From positions 1 to 53,488 of the forward strand of contig JAFVWS010000003.1 in NCBI GenBank assembly GCA_017501545.1: a stretch of DNA of 53,488 nt, in the 5' to 3' direction. Each line of letters begins with the position of its first letter. Position 1 is the first letter of the stretch. The notes under the pieces are model-generated. The model made no database searches. It was not told the origin of the DNA and saw only the letters and a program-made list of their open reading frames with translations. Of the stretch, positions 43,868 to 51,101 are shown piece by piece. This DNA is from Clostridia bacterium (lineage in GTDB: Bacteria; Bacillota; Clostridia; Oscillospirales; CAG-272). The translations under genes were made by a program, and so were the position numbers.

Positions 43868-45316
43868 TTAAGGCTCGTCAGTAACCTCAAGCTCGCTTGG
43901 CAGAACCTCAGCTTGACATTCCTCGCCGTTAGCTTCGCTTGAAGCTTCACCTTTAGATAACTCGTCTTCAAGCCTGCGCGCCTTTTCCTCTTCCTCTTTA
44001 AGAAGCCTCTCGGCCTCCTCCTTTTCGCGCTTAAGCTTTGCTTCCTCCCAAAAAATAACGTTTCTTTTAATTGTGTCAGGACCACGCCAAGCAAACGGAC
44101 GTGAGTTGAATTCCTCGCTTGACATACTTGAAAGCGTTTCCATGTCTAAACGAGTAATCGCGCTATCAATAAAATACTTAATTGGCGTGTATTTGGCGTT
44201 TTTTGTATAAGGACATACGTTTTGACAGACGTCGCATCCCCAAATAGAGCCGTTTTTGAGCATAAGCTCAACCTCTTCGCTTGATAGCTCGCCCTTCTTT
44301 TGAGTGATTGCAGAAAGACACACGCCCTTGTTTGATGTATCCTTACCGTTTTCGTCTGAATCAATACAGCCAGCAGGGCAAGCCCTCTTACAAAGCCCAC
44401 AGTGCAGGCAGGTGCGCATTTCCTCCTCGTCAGCAAAGGCAAGCCCAAGCTGCTTAGGAGTAAGGCTTGTAATACATTCACCGACAAATACAAAGGAAGA
44501 ATACTTTTCGTTTATAAGCAAGCCGTTATCGCCAATAAAGCCAAGTCCACTCACACACGCCGCGTGTACCTCGTCAATAGGTGAGTGGTCGGTAAACACC
44601 TTGAACTGTGCAGTTGGGTGCTTTCTAAAAATGTATTTTTCAAGCTTGTCCGAAAGCGATTCAACATAAGCGTGATAATCCTTAACAGATGCGTAAGCCG
44701 TTAGATTTTCCGCCTTGACCCTTGTCCTGTATGGGAAAAGCATAACAATAACGTTTGCATTTTTATCAATTCCATTTTTATAAAGAAGATATGGCTTTGT
44801 GATTTTGCACTTTGACAAAGGAATGCAAGCATAATATTCAACGCCCTCTGCCATTAAAATTCTTGCAAAATGATGCACGTGCTTCTTTCTGAAAACCAAA
44901 AATTCTGATACGAAATAGTTAACAAGCGTAACAATTAAGGTAGATGCAATTTTTAAAATATGCTGTCCGCCGGCAAAGTCAAGAAGGTTTATTTGCACAA
45001 ACAGTGCCATAAAGCCAGCGTCCAAAAGGAAGGTAAGAAGCCTAGCCAAAATAAAAGACGTACCCTCTGAGAACAAAACCATAGGTCTGAAGCTTTTACT
45101 TTTGAAAACAAGAACCTTGTTCGTGACAAAGGCAACTATAACGCTAAGCACCCAAGCGATAACTGTGGAAATAACGTTATATAGATTACTTGACATATCA
45201 ACGTTTTTGAAAACTATATCATTGAAAAGCCAATATGTGCCCGAATTTATGAGCGTAGCAAGCACACCACACAAAATGTACATAATAAATTTTCTGTGAC
45301 GTCTTAAAAATCCCAT
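43868..45316 (-). CDS. queG: GtrA membrane domain fused to epoxyqueuosine reductase (QueG-like)
   Basis: It is one 482-residue frame with GGGAG before its ATG. Residues 1-145 are a four-span GtrA-like domain (YILCGVLATLINSGTYWL, AFVTNKVLVFKSKSF, VNYFVSEFLVFRKK). Residues of about 147-423 are QueG-like: catalytic D243 in FTDHSPIDEV, GLGFIGDNGLLIN for cobalamin, then the two-cluster cysteines C303, C306, C309, C313, C333, C361, C364 and C368, and the end motif WRGPDTIKRN. Residues 424-482 are an acidic, partly coiled tail. QueG makes queuosine in tRNA and is normally soluble. HEAT repeats are absent, as in short clostridial forms. Membrane tethering of QueG through GtrA is unusual. Confidence 0.88.
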   Translation of the reverse strand: MGFLRRHRKFIMYILCGVLATLINSGTYWLFNDIVFKNVDMSSNLYNVISTVIAWVLSVIVAFVTNKVLVFKSKSFRPMVLFSEGTSFILARLLTFLLDAGFMALFVQINLLDFAGGQHILKIASTLIVTLVNYFVSEFLVFRKKHVHHFARILMAEGVEYYACIPLSKCKITKPYLLYKNGIDKNANVIVMLFPYRTRVKAENLTAYASVKDYHAYVESLSDKLEKYIFRKHPTAQFKVFTDHSPIDEVHAACVSGLGFIGDNGLLINEKYSSFVFVGECITSLTPKQLGLAFADEEEMRTCLHCGLCKRACPAGCIDSDENGKDTSNKGVCLSAITQKKGELSSEEVELMLKNGSIWGCDVCQNVCPYTKNAKYTPIKYFIDSAITRLDMETLSSMSSEEFNSRPFAWRGPDTIKRNVIFWEEAKLKREKEEAERLLKEEEEKARRLEDELSKGEASSEANGEECQAEVLPSELEVTDEP

Positions 45317-45364
45317 ATAGGTTATCTCCCTTCGCTAAATTTTTGGCGATAGCACCACAATTTT

Positions 45365-45393
45365 ATTATATAAAATTATTAGTGCTTTGTCAA
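45365..45393 (-). promoter_or_regulatory. Promoter of the queG-addB-addA operon
   Basis: On the minus strand TTGACA (45393-45388) and TATAAT (45370-45365) are separated by 17 bp, about 50 bases before the GtrA-QueG start. Confidence 0.87.
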
Positions 45394-45415
45394 GGAAAAA
45401 GGGCAGATAAAGGGC

Positions 45416-45444
45416 TTGCAAAAATAAATTTTATATGTTAAAAT
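45416..45444 (+). promoter_or_regulatory. Promoter of the GyrB-like gene
   Basis: TTGCAA (45416-45421), a 17-bp gap and TAAAAT (45439-45444), divergent from the queG promoter. GGAGGA at 45465-45470 precedes the start. Confidence 0.7.
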
Positions 45445-45475
45445 ATTTATATTAAGAAATTTTTGGAGGATAATT

Positions 45476-47473
45476 ATGGCATCTAAAGGATATACAGACC
45501 AAAGCATCTCCTCACTCAAGGGTGCTGATCGTGTAAGAAAAAGACCTGCCGTAATTTTCGGCTCCGAGGGTCTTGAGGGCTGTCAGCATTCGTTTTTTGA
45601 AATTCTTTCAAACTCGATTGACGAGGCGCGCGAGGGCTACGGAAAAGAAATAACGATAACTGTTTATCAGGACAGGACAATAGAGGTTGATGACCGTGGT
45701 AGGGGCGTTCCTCTCGACTTCAACCAAAAGGAAGGCAGATATAACTGGGAGCTTGTTTATTGTGAGCTATATGCAGGCGGTAAGTACGAAAACAACAGTG
45801 CAAAGGGCGCATATAAGTTTTCTCTTGGCTTAAATGGCCTTGGCGCGTGTGCAACACAGTACTCCTCTGAGTTTATGGACGTTTACTCCTATAAAAATGA
45901 TACGGTTTCTGAAATCCACTTCAAAAAGGGTAATCCTGTTTCTCAGCTCATTACAACTCCGCTTGAGGGCAAGGACAGGCGTACAGGTACACTAACTCGC
46001 TGGCGCCCAGACCTTGAGGTGTTTACAGATACAAATATTCCTAAGGATTACTATCTTGACGTGCTTCATAAGCAGGCAATTGTCAACGCAGGACTTAAGC
46101 TTGTTTTAAGGTATGAAAACGAAAAGGGCAAGTTTGAAAAGAATGAGTTCCTATACAAAAACGGTATTTCTGACTATCTAAGTGAGCTCACGTGTGATAC
46201 CTCAATCACTGCACCAGTTTACTGGGAGATGAGCGATAAGGGTAGAGACCGTGAGGACAAAGAGGACTATGAGCTCAATGCTCAAATTTGCTTCTGCGTT
46301 TCCAATACAATCAACGCACTTGAATATTATCATAACTCAAGCTTCCTTGAGCATGGTGGCTCACCCGACAAGGCTGTGAAGCGCGCCTTCTTAAATGAGC
46401 TTGATAAGTATTTGCGTACCAATAATAAATATACAAGAAACGAAAGCAAAATCACCTTTGGTGATATTCAAGACTGTCTTGTTTTGATTATCAATAGCTT
46501 TTCAACCAAAACCTCATATGAAAACCAAACCAAAAAGGCAATTACAAATAAGTTTATAGAGGATTCGCTTTGTGAGTTTATAAGACGTAAGCTTGAGATT
46601 TACTTTATTGAGAATCGCGCAGAGACTGAGCTTTTTGCTAACCAGGTGCTTATCAACAAGCGCTCACGTGAAAAGGCAGAAACAGCACGTCTTGACATAA
46701 AGAAAAAGCTTGCAACCTCAAATGATATTACAAACAGAGTAGAAAAGTTTGTTGCTTGCCGTTCAAAGGATCCAGACAGACGTGAGCTTTATATAGTTGA
46801 GGGTGACTCGGCATTGACATCATGTAAGCTCGCAAGAGACCCAGAATTCCAAGCAATCATTCCTGTAAGAGGTAAGACACTTAACTGTCTAAAAAGCTCC
46901 TACGATAAGATTTTCAAAAGCGATATTATAGTTGACCTTCTAAAGGTTGTCGGCTGTGGTGTTGAGGTTGAAACAAAGGCAAACAAGGGCAAGGATGCTG
47001 TGGCAACCTTTGATATAAATAGCCTAAGATGGAATAAAATCATTATCTGTACAGATGCCGACGAGGACGGCTTCCAAATCCGTACTCTTATTTTGACAAT
47101 GTTCTATCGCTTGCTTCCAACGCTTATCAAGGAGGGCAAGATTTATATTGCAGAGTCACCGCTTTACGAGATTACAACCTCTAAGGACAAGATTTACTTT
47201 GCATATAATGAACCAGAAAAAGCAGAAATTCTTGAAAAGCTTGGCACGGATAAGTATACAATTCAGCGTTCAAAGGGACTTGGTGAAAACCAACCTGATA
47301 TGATGAAAAAGACGACAATGAGCCCCGAGTCGAGAAGACTAATTCAGGTTAGCCCAGCTGACGAGGAGGCAACAAGAATAATCTTTGAAACCTTGCTTGG
47401 CGACGATATCACTGCAAGAAAAGAATTCATTGCATTAAACGGCCCAAGATATATGGACCTTGCCGATATATGA
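45476..47473 (+). CDS. Divergent type IIA topoisomerase B subunit (GyrB/ParE-like)
   Basis: It is 665 residues with all parts of a GyrB/ParE chain. The GHKL ATPase has E42 and N46 in FFEILSNSIDEA, DRGRGVPLD, GLNGLGAC (GyrB has GLHGVG) and the switch lysine in ENQTKKAI. The TOPRIM domain has VEGDSALTSCK and TDADEDGFQIRTL (GyrB has DADVDGAHI), then QRSKGLGENQP (GyrB has RYKGLGEM). These deviations mark a paralog, not the main gyrase. No GyrA/ParC partner is in the window; tadA follows directly, overlapping by four bases. It may act with an A subunit encoded elsewhere. Confidence 0.85.
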   Translation: MASKGYTDQSISSLKGADRVRKRPAVIFGSEGLEGCQHSFFEILSNSIDEAREGYGKEITITVYQDRTIEVDDRGRGVPLDFNQKEGRYNWELVYCELYAGGKYENNSAKGAYKFSLGLNGLGACATQYSSEFMDVYSYKNDTVSEIHFKKGNPVSQLITTPLEGKDRRTGTLTRWRPDLEVFTDTNIPKDYYLDVLHKQAIVNAGLKLVLRYENEKGKFEKNEFLYKNGISDYLSELTCDTSITAPVYWEMSDKGRDREDKEDYELNAQICFCVSNTINALEYYHNSSFLEHGGSPDKAVKRAFLNELDKYLRTNNKYTRNESKITFGDIQDCLVLIINSFSTKTSYENQTKKAITNKFIEDSLCEFIRRKLEIYFIENRAETELFANQVLINKRSREKAETARLDIKKKLATSNDITNRVEKFVACRSKDPDRRELYIVEGDSALTSCKLARDPEFQAIIPVRGKTLNCLKSSYDKIFKSDIIVDLLKVVGCGVEVETKANKGKDAVATFDINSLRWNKIIICTDADEDGFQIRTLILTMFYRLLPTLIKEGKIYIAESPLYEITTSKDKIYFAYNEPEKAEILEKLGTDKYTIQRSKGLGENQPDMMKKTTMSPESRRLIQVSPADEEATRIIFETLLGDDITARKEFIALNGPRYMDLADI

Positions 47474-47922
47474 TGGATTACGCAAGAGACGAAGAATTCA
47501 TGCGCTTGGCAATTAACGAGGCAATGCACGCCAAGGAAGAGGACGAGGTGCCTGTGGGCGCCATAATCGTGCGAAACGGCGAGATAGTTGCATCAGCCTA
47601 CAACACGCGTGAATATGGCAAAAACGCGCTTTATCACGCCGAAATAAAGGCAATTGATGAGGCTTGCAAAAGGCTTGGTGGCTGGCGCTTAGTTGGCTGT
47701 ACTATGTACGTCACCTTAGAGCCGTGCCCGATGTGCGCAGGCGCGATTATAAATTCAAGGATAGAAAGAGTAGTGTATGGCGCACCCGACCATAAGGCAG
47801 GCGCATTTGGCACAATGATAAACCTAACCGACTATCCACTCTTTAAGCCACAAATAGAAAAGGGCGTTTTAGCAGAGGAATGTGCAAAAATGCTTAGCGA
47901 CTTTTTCAAAAACAAAAGATAA
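47470..47922 (+). CDS. tadA: tRNA-specific adenosine deaminase
   Basis: Converts the wobble adenosine of tRNA-Arg(ACG) to inosine. It is 150 residues. Zinc and proton-shuttle residues H56 and E58 lie in YHAEIKAI, and C86 and C89 in EPCPMCAGAI. The start is ATGATG overlapping the stop of the GyrB-like gene (ATGA). The second ATG, starting on the last overlapping base, is also possible. A terminator follows at once. Confidence 0.95.
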   Translation: MMDYARDEEFMRLAINEAMHAKEEDEVPVGAIIVRNGEIVASAYNTREYGKNALYHAEIKAIDEACKRLGGWRLVGCTMYVTLEPCPMCAGAIINSRIERVVYGAPDHKAGAFGTMINLTDYPLFKPQIEKGVLAEECAKMLSDFFKNKR

Positions 47923-47948
47923 AAGAGGTGCATTTAGCACCTCTTTTT
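47921..47948 (+). terminator. Terminator of tadA
   Basis: The stem AAAGAGGTGC/GCACCTCTTT (47922-47931 with 47937-47946) is followed by T residues and starts at the stop codon. Confidence 0.9.
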
Positions 47949-47953
47949 AATTA

Positions 47954-47983
47954 AAAATCCTCGACACAGTGTCGAGGATTTTA
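47954..47983 (-). terminator. Terminator of the zinc-ribbon operon
   Basis: A long near-perfect palindrome is centred on CGACACAGTGTCG (47962-47974), with AAAATC/GATTTT outer arms, five bases beyond the stop at 47989. The same 13-base core occurs in the terminator at 49249-49276. Confidence 0.87.
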
Positions 47984-47988
47984 TTATT

Positions 47989-48465
47989 TTAGTTAAGCCA
48001 TTTTGCTATTGGCACAAAAATCTTTTCAAGAAAAGCTGCAATTTGCGCAAATACGCCAACAACACTATTTACTGTATTAGTAATCATTGGTGAAGAGAAA
48101 AACTTTTCAACGATTTGTGTATAAAAGTCTGTTAAAAGCGTTGAGATGCTTTCTTGGAATAAAGGCAACAAAAGTGCAAAAACAAACATTTCTGCCACAA
48201 ACACAATGATAGAGATTATTGTGTTTCTAATACATACGTTGCTCATCTTTGAGGAGCGATATTTAAGTCCTGCAAAAACGCTAAATGGAATACCTATAAT
48301 AGGGAAAAATATAGCCAAAATAAGAGATATGGTGCATAAAACAGGAGATTCATACTGGTCTTTTCTTGGCTTTGGAAGTTCTTTTACAGCAATATTAGCT
48401 TCGCCACAGCCATTACAAATGGTGTCGTAATCGCCAATCTGCTTGCCACACTTAGTACAATACAT
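47989..48465 (-). CDS. Zinc-ribbon membrane protein (third of three paralogs)
   Basis: It is 158 residues from ATG 48465, with GGAGG before it; a TTG three bases earlier is less likely. The N-terminal zinc ribbon MYCTKCGKQIGDYDTICNGCG has C3, C6, C17 and C20. Two membrane spans follow (about 40-62 and 77-100). An amphipathic extension (TDFYTQIVEKFFSSPMITNTVN...) is absent from the two paralogs upstream. Function unknown; the ribbon is probably cytoplasmic. Confidence 0.78.
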   Translation of the reverse strand: MYCTKCGKQIGDYDTICNGCGEANIAVKELPKPRKDQYESPVLCTISLILAIFFPIIGIPFSVFAGLKYRSSKMSNVCIRNTIISIIVFVAEMFVFALLLPLFQESISTLLTDFYTQIVEKFFSSPMITNTVNSVVGVFAQIAAFLEKIFVPIAKWLN

Positions 48466-48477
48466 CAAAAACCTCCA

Positions 48478-48771
48478 TTAAATAAAATAGAATAATAGCA
48501 TTGTTATTGCGCAAAGCACGATGAATATTGAAACAGAAATAATAACACCAAGCGCAGACAAATCTCTATTCTTTTTTGATTTATAAACCTCTAATCCAAC
48601 AAGACCAAGGTGAAGGCCAACTATAGGGCAAAGCACTGAGAAAACAAGTGCCAAAATCGCTAAAACAATAGATTCCTTCTTTTCAGCCTCTGGCGAGACA
48701 ATTGCATTGCCACAGCCATTGCAAAATTGATCCTCTGGAGAAGCAAGCTTGCCACATTTAGTACAATACAT
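48478..48771 (-). CDS. Zinc-ribbon membrane protein (second of three paralogs)
   Basis: It is 97 residues. The ribbon MYCTKCGKLASPEDQFCNGCG has C3, C6, C17 and C20. A short linker and two hydrophobic segments (about 34-57 and 72-96) follow. It has the same plan as its neighbours: CxxC-x10-CxxC, then the sequence ESIVLAILALVFSVLCPIVG matching ESPVMWILGMVFAFIAPFIG and ESPVLCTISLILAIFFPIIG in the others. Function unknown. Confidence 0.78.
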   Translation of the reverse strand: MYCTKCGKLASPEDQFCNGCGNAIVSPEAEKKESIVLAILALVFSVLCPIVGLHLGLVGLEVYKSKKNRDLSALGVIISVSIFIVLCAITMLLFYFI

Positions 48772-48784
48772 ACTGGCACCTCAC

Positions 48785-49135
48785 TTATGCAACAGCAATA
48801 GCCGCATCAATAGCAGGCTTTAAGAATTGCATTAGGATTGCAAATGCATATACAAATACAACAGCCTGTGAAAGGAAGTTAGCGCCTGCAACAAACATTA
48901 CAGAAACGCTCTTTCTCTTGAGAAGCTCATCCTTGTAATTTGAACAGCCAATGATACCTAAAAGCAAACCGATGAATGGAGCGATAAAGGCAAAAACCAT
49001 GCCGAGAATCCACATAACAGGGGATTCCTTTTTCTCATTAGATTCGGTTTTGTTTTCAGTAACAACAGGCTTTCCACAATATACACAAGCAATTGCGCTG
49101 TTGTCAATTTCTTTTCCACAGTTATAACAATACAT
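48785..49135 (-). CDS. Zinc-ribbon membrane protein (first of three paralogs)
   Basis: It is 116 residues. The ribbon MYCYNCGKEIDNSAIACVYCG has C3, C6, C17 and C20. An acidic linker (TENKTESNEKKES) and two membrane segments (about 41-63 and 78-102) follow. It heads a three-gene operon (gaps of 13 and 12 bases) driven by the promoter at 49169. The three genes clearly arose by tandem duplication. Function unknown. Confidence 0.8.
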   Translation of the reverse strand: MYCYNCGKEIDNSAIACVYCGKPVVTENKTESNEKKESPVMWILGMVFAFIAPFIGLLLGIIGCSNYKDELLKRKSVSVMFVAGANFLSQAVVFVYAFAILMQFLKPAIDAAIAVA

Positions 49136-49168
49136 ATGTACCCTCCCGAGCGTATAATAACTAAAAAT

Positions 49169-49197
49169 ATTATAACACTAAAAATAAAACTTGTCAA
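49169..49197 (-). promoter_or_regulatory. Promoter of the zinc-ribbon operon
   Basis: On the minus strand TTGACA (49197-49192), exactly 17 bp, and TATAAT (49174-49169), 33 bases before the first start codon. Confidence 0.88.
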
Positions 49198-49248
49198 GAA
49201 AAAAAGAAATTTAGTTGCTTTGACATTAACATTAAGGCGAAAACAAGA

Positions 49249-49276
49249 AAAAACGCGACACAGTGTCGCGTTTTTT
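49249..49276 (-). terminator. Terminator of the aminotransferase operon
   Basis: The stem AAAACGCGACAC/GTGTCGCGTTTT lies four bases past the stop at 49281. It contains the same CGACACAGTGTCG core as the terminator at 47954. Confidence 0.9.
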
Positions 49277-49280
49277 AGCT

Positions 49281-50453
49281 TTATTTCTTTAAACTCTTAA
49301 CAAATGCTTCTATTTTTTCAAGCGCCTCGCTTAGGTGCTTAACAGAGTAAGCATAGGAGATTCTTGCAAAGCCCTCGCCACTTTCACCAAAGGCAGTTCC
49401 AGGCACGATAGCGCATCTTTGCTCATAGAGTAATCTTTCGCAAAATTCATCGCTGGAAAGACCGAATGGGGCAATATTAGGATAAATGTAAAACGCACCC
49501 TCTGGCTCAAAGCATTCAATTCCGATTTTGCGCAGTCCCTCAAGGATAAATATACGGCGTCTGTTGTATTCAGCACGCATCATATCAATATCATCGTCTC
49601 CGTTTTTAAGTGCCTCAATTGCTGCAAACTGTGACATTGTAGGCGCACACATAATTGCGTATTGATGCATTTTAAGCATTTGCTCGAAAAGGGTAGCGGG
49701 CGCACAAATATATCCAAGACGCCAGCCTGTCATTGCATAAGCCTTTGAAAAACCGCTTGCAATAATAGTTCTTTCACGCATACCATCAATTTCGGCAATG
49801 GACGTGTGGCGCTTTCCATATGTAAGCTCTGCATAAATCTCATCAGATAGCACACAAATATTTGTATCGCGAATAACATCTGCAATACCCTCTAATTCTT
49901 CCCTTGTTAGAATTGCACCGGTTGGATTGTTAGGGAATGGCAAAATGAGCATTTTTGTTTTTGGAGTTATAGCATTCTTTAACTCCTCGGGCGTAATTTT
50001 AAACTTGTTTTCAAGCTTAGTATCAATATGAACAACCTTAGCGCCAAGCATTTTTGCAATAGGCTCATAGCACACAAAGGATGGCACAGGTAAAATAACC
50101 TCGTCACCGGGCTCCAAAATAGTGCGCATAGCAATGTCAATAGCCTCTGAGCCACCAACAGTTACTAAGGTTTCATTTTTAGCACAGTAATCAAGGTTGA
50201 ACTTGCGCTTCATATACTTGCAAATTTCGTTTCGAAGCTCAGTCATACCAGCGTTTGAGGTATAGTAGGTTTTACCCTTTTCAAGACTCTCAATTGCGCT
50301 TTCGCGAATGTGCCATGGTGTAATAAAGTCTGGCTGTCCAACCGTTAGAGAAATTACGTCGTCCATCTCTGAAAGGATATCGAAAAACTTTCTAATTCCA
50401 GATGGCTTTATCTCTGTAACAGTTTTAGACAGCATTTTGCTGTAATCTATCAT
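49281..50453 (-). CDS. PLP-dependent class I/II aminotransferase
   Basis: It is 390 residues, fold type I. The PLP lysine is K237 in SGFSKAYAMTGWRLGY, with R245 after it. FPNNPTGAIL (about 173-182) binds substrate and cofactor, and LSDEIYAELTY holds the aspartate. The sequence is of the AspC/PatA kind used for aspartate, aromatic or N-acetyl-diaminopimelate substrates; the exact donor cannot be told. It overlaps the Lrp-type regulator gene by four bases (ATGA), so both are made from one message and the regulator may sense the amino acid handled. Confidence 0.92.
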   Translation of the reverse strand: MIDYSKMLSKTVTEIKPSGIRKFFDILSEMDDVISLTVGQPDFITPWHIRESAIESLEKGKTYYTSNAGMTELRNEICKYMKRKFNLDYCAKNETLVTVGGSEAIDIAMRTILEPGDEVILPVPSFVCYEPIAKMLGAKVVHIDTKLENKFKITPEELKNAITPKTKMLILPFPNNPTGAILTREELEGIADVIRDTNICVLSDEIYAELTYGKRHTSIAEIDGMRERTIIASGFSKAYAMTGWRLGYICAPATLFEQMLKMHQYAIMCAPTMSQFAAIEALKNGDDDIDMMRAEYNRRRIFILEGLRKIGIECFEPEGAFYIYPNIAPFGLSSDEFCERLLYEQRCAIVPGTAFGESGEGFARISYAYSVKHLSEALEKIEAFVKSLKK

Positions 50454-50932
50454 ATAAGTAAGTTTCCTCTTTCGTCAACCTCGCAGCTACCGTAAATAAC
50501 GCCCTTATCCTTGTATTTACGAAGCACAAAGTGTGTTGCAGTTGCAGTAACAGATTCAATAGGAGCAAGCTTTTGCGCAACGAAGTACGCAACCTCACGC
50601 ATTGTTTTGCCCTCGATAATAAGGGCAAGGTCAAATCCGCCACTTGACATAAGATAAAGTGATTGAACCTCAGGATAATTGTAAATCTTTTCTGCAATCT
50701 TGTCAAAACCACGGTCTCTTTGTGGTAGAACCTTAACCTCAATAATAGCACTTACGTACTCGCGCTCAGTCTTGTCCCAGTCAATAAGAGTTTTGTATCC
50801 AAGAATTACGCCATCCTTTTCATACTTTTTAATGGCATCTTTAATCTCGCCAACCTCCTTAGAAAGCATAAGAGCAATTTGCTCAGGAGTTAAGGTTGCA
50901 TCATCCTCAAGAAGCTTTAAAATCTTATCCAT
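50450..50932 (-). CDS. Lrp/AsnC-family transcriptional regulator
   Basis: It is 160 residues from ATG 50932 (MDKILKLLEDDATLTPEQIA), set by GAGGTGG six bases upstream. Frames open further back, to 50992, run through the promoter. The N-terminal winged helix-turn-helix (about 1-60, AIKKYEKDGVILGYKTLID) precedes the RAM ligand domain (about 65-145, VQSLYLMSSGGFDLALIIEG). Members are octameric amino-acid-responsive regulators and often autoregulate. It lies upstream of and overlaps the aminotransferase gene. Confidence 0.9.
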   Translation of the reverse strand: MDKILKLLEDDATLTPEQIALMLSKEVGEIKDAIKKYEKDGVILGYKTLIDWDKTEREYVSAIIEVKVLPQRDRGFDKIAEKIYNYPEVQSLYLMSSGGFDLALIIEGKTMREVAYFVAQKLAPIESVTATATHFVLRKYKDKGVIYGSCEVDERGNLLI

Positions 50933-50963
50933 AATCCACCTCGATAAAATAAAAGATAAAATT

Positions 50964-50992
50964 ATCATATCATAAAAATGCGCCCGTGTCAA
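50964..50992 (-). promoter_or_regulatory. Promoter of the lrp-aminotransferase operon
   Basis: On the minus strand TTGACA (50992-50987), a 17-bp gap and TATGAT (50969-50964), 31 bases before the start codon. Confidence 0.75.
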
Positions 50993-51028
50993 TTATTATA
51001 TAAAAAAATGCATATGTGCTAAAAAAAC

Positions 51029-51057
51029 TTGACAATAATACCATAATATAGTATAAT
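51029..51057 (+). promoter_or_regulatory. Promoter of the LRR gene at the right edge
   Basis: TTGACA (51029-51034), a 17-bp gap and TATAAT (51052-51057) form a full consensus promoter divergent from that of the Lrp gene. Confidence 0.88.
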
Positions 51058-51064
51058 TATTATG

Positions 51065-51088
51065 TAATCGAATAATTAATCGAATAAT
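51065..51088 (+). repeat. Two perfect tandem copies of a 12-mer in the LRR leader
   Basis: TAATCGAATAAT occurs twice without a gap (51065-51076 and 51077-51088). It lies between the -10 box and the AAGGAG ribosome site (51089-51094). It could be an operator or a phase-neutral spacer repeat; nothing proves either. Confidence 0.8.
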
Positions 51089-51101
51089 AAGGAGAAAAAT
51101 T

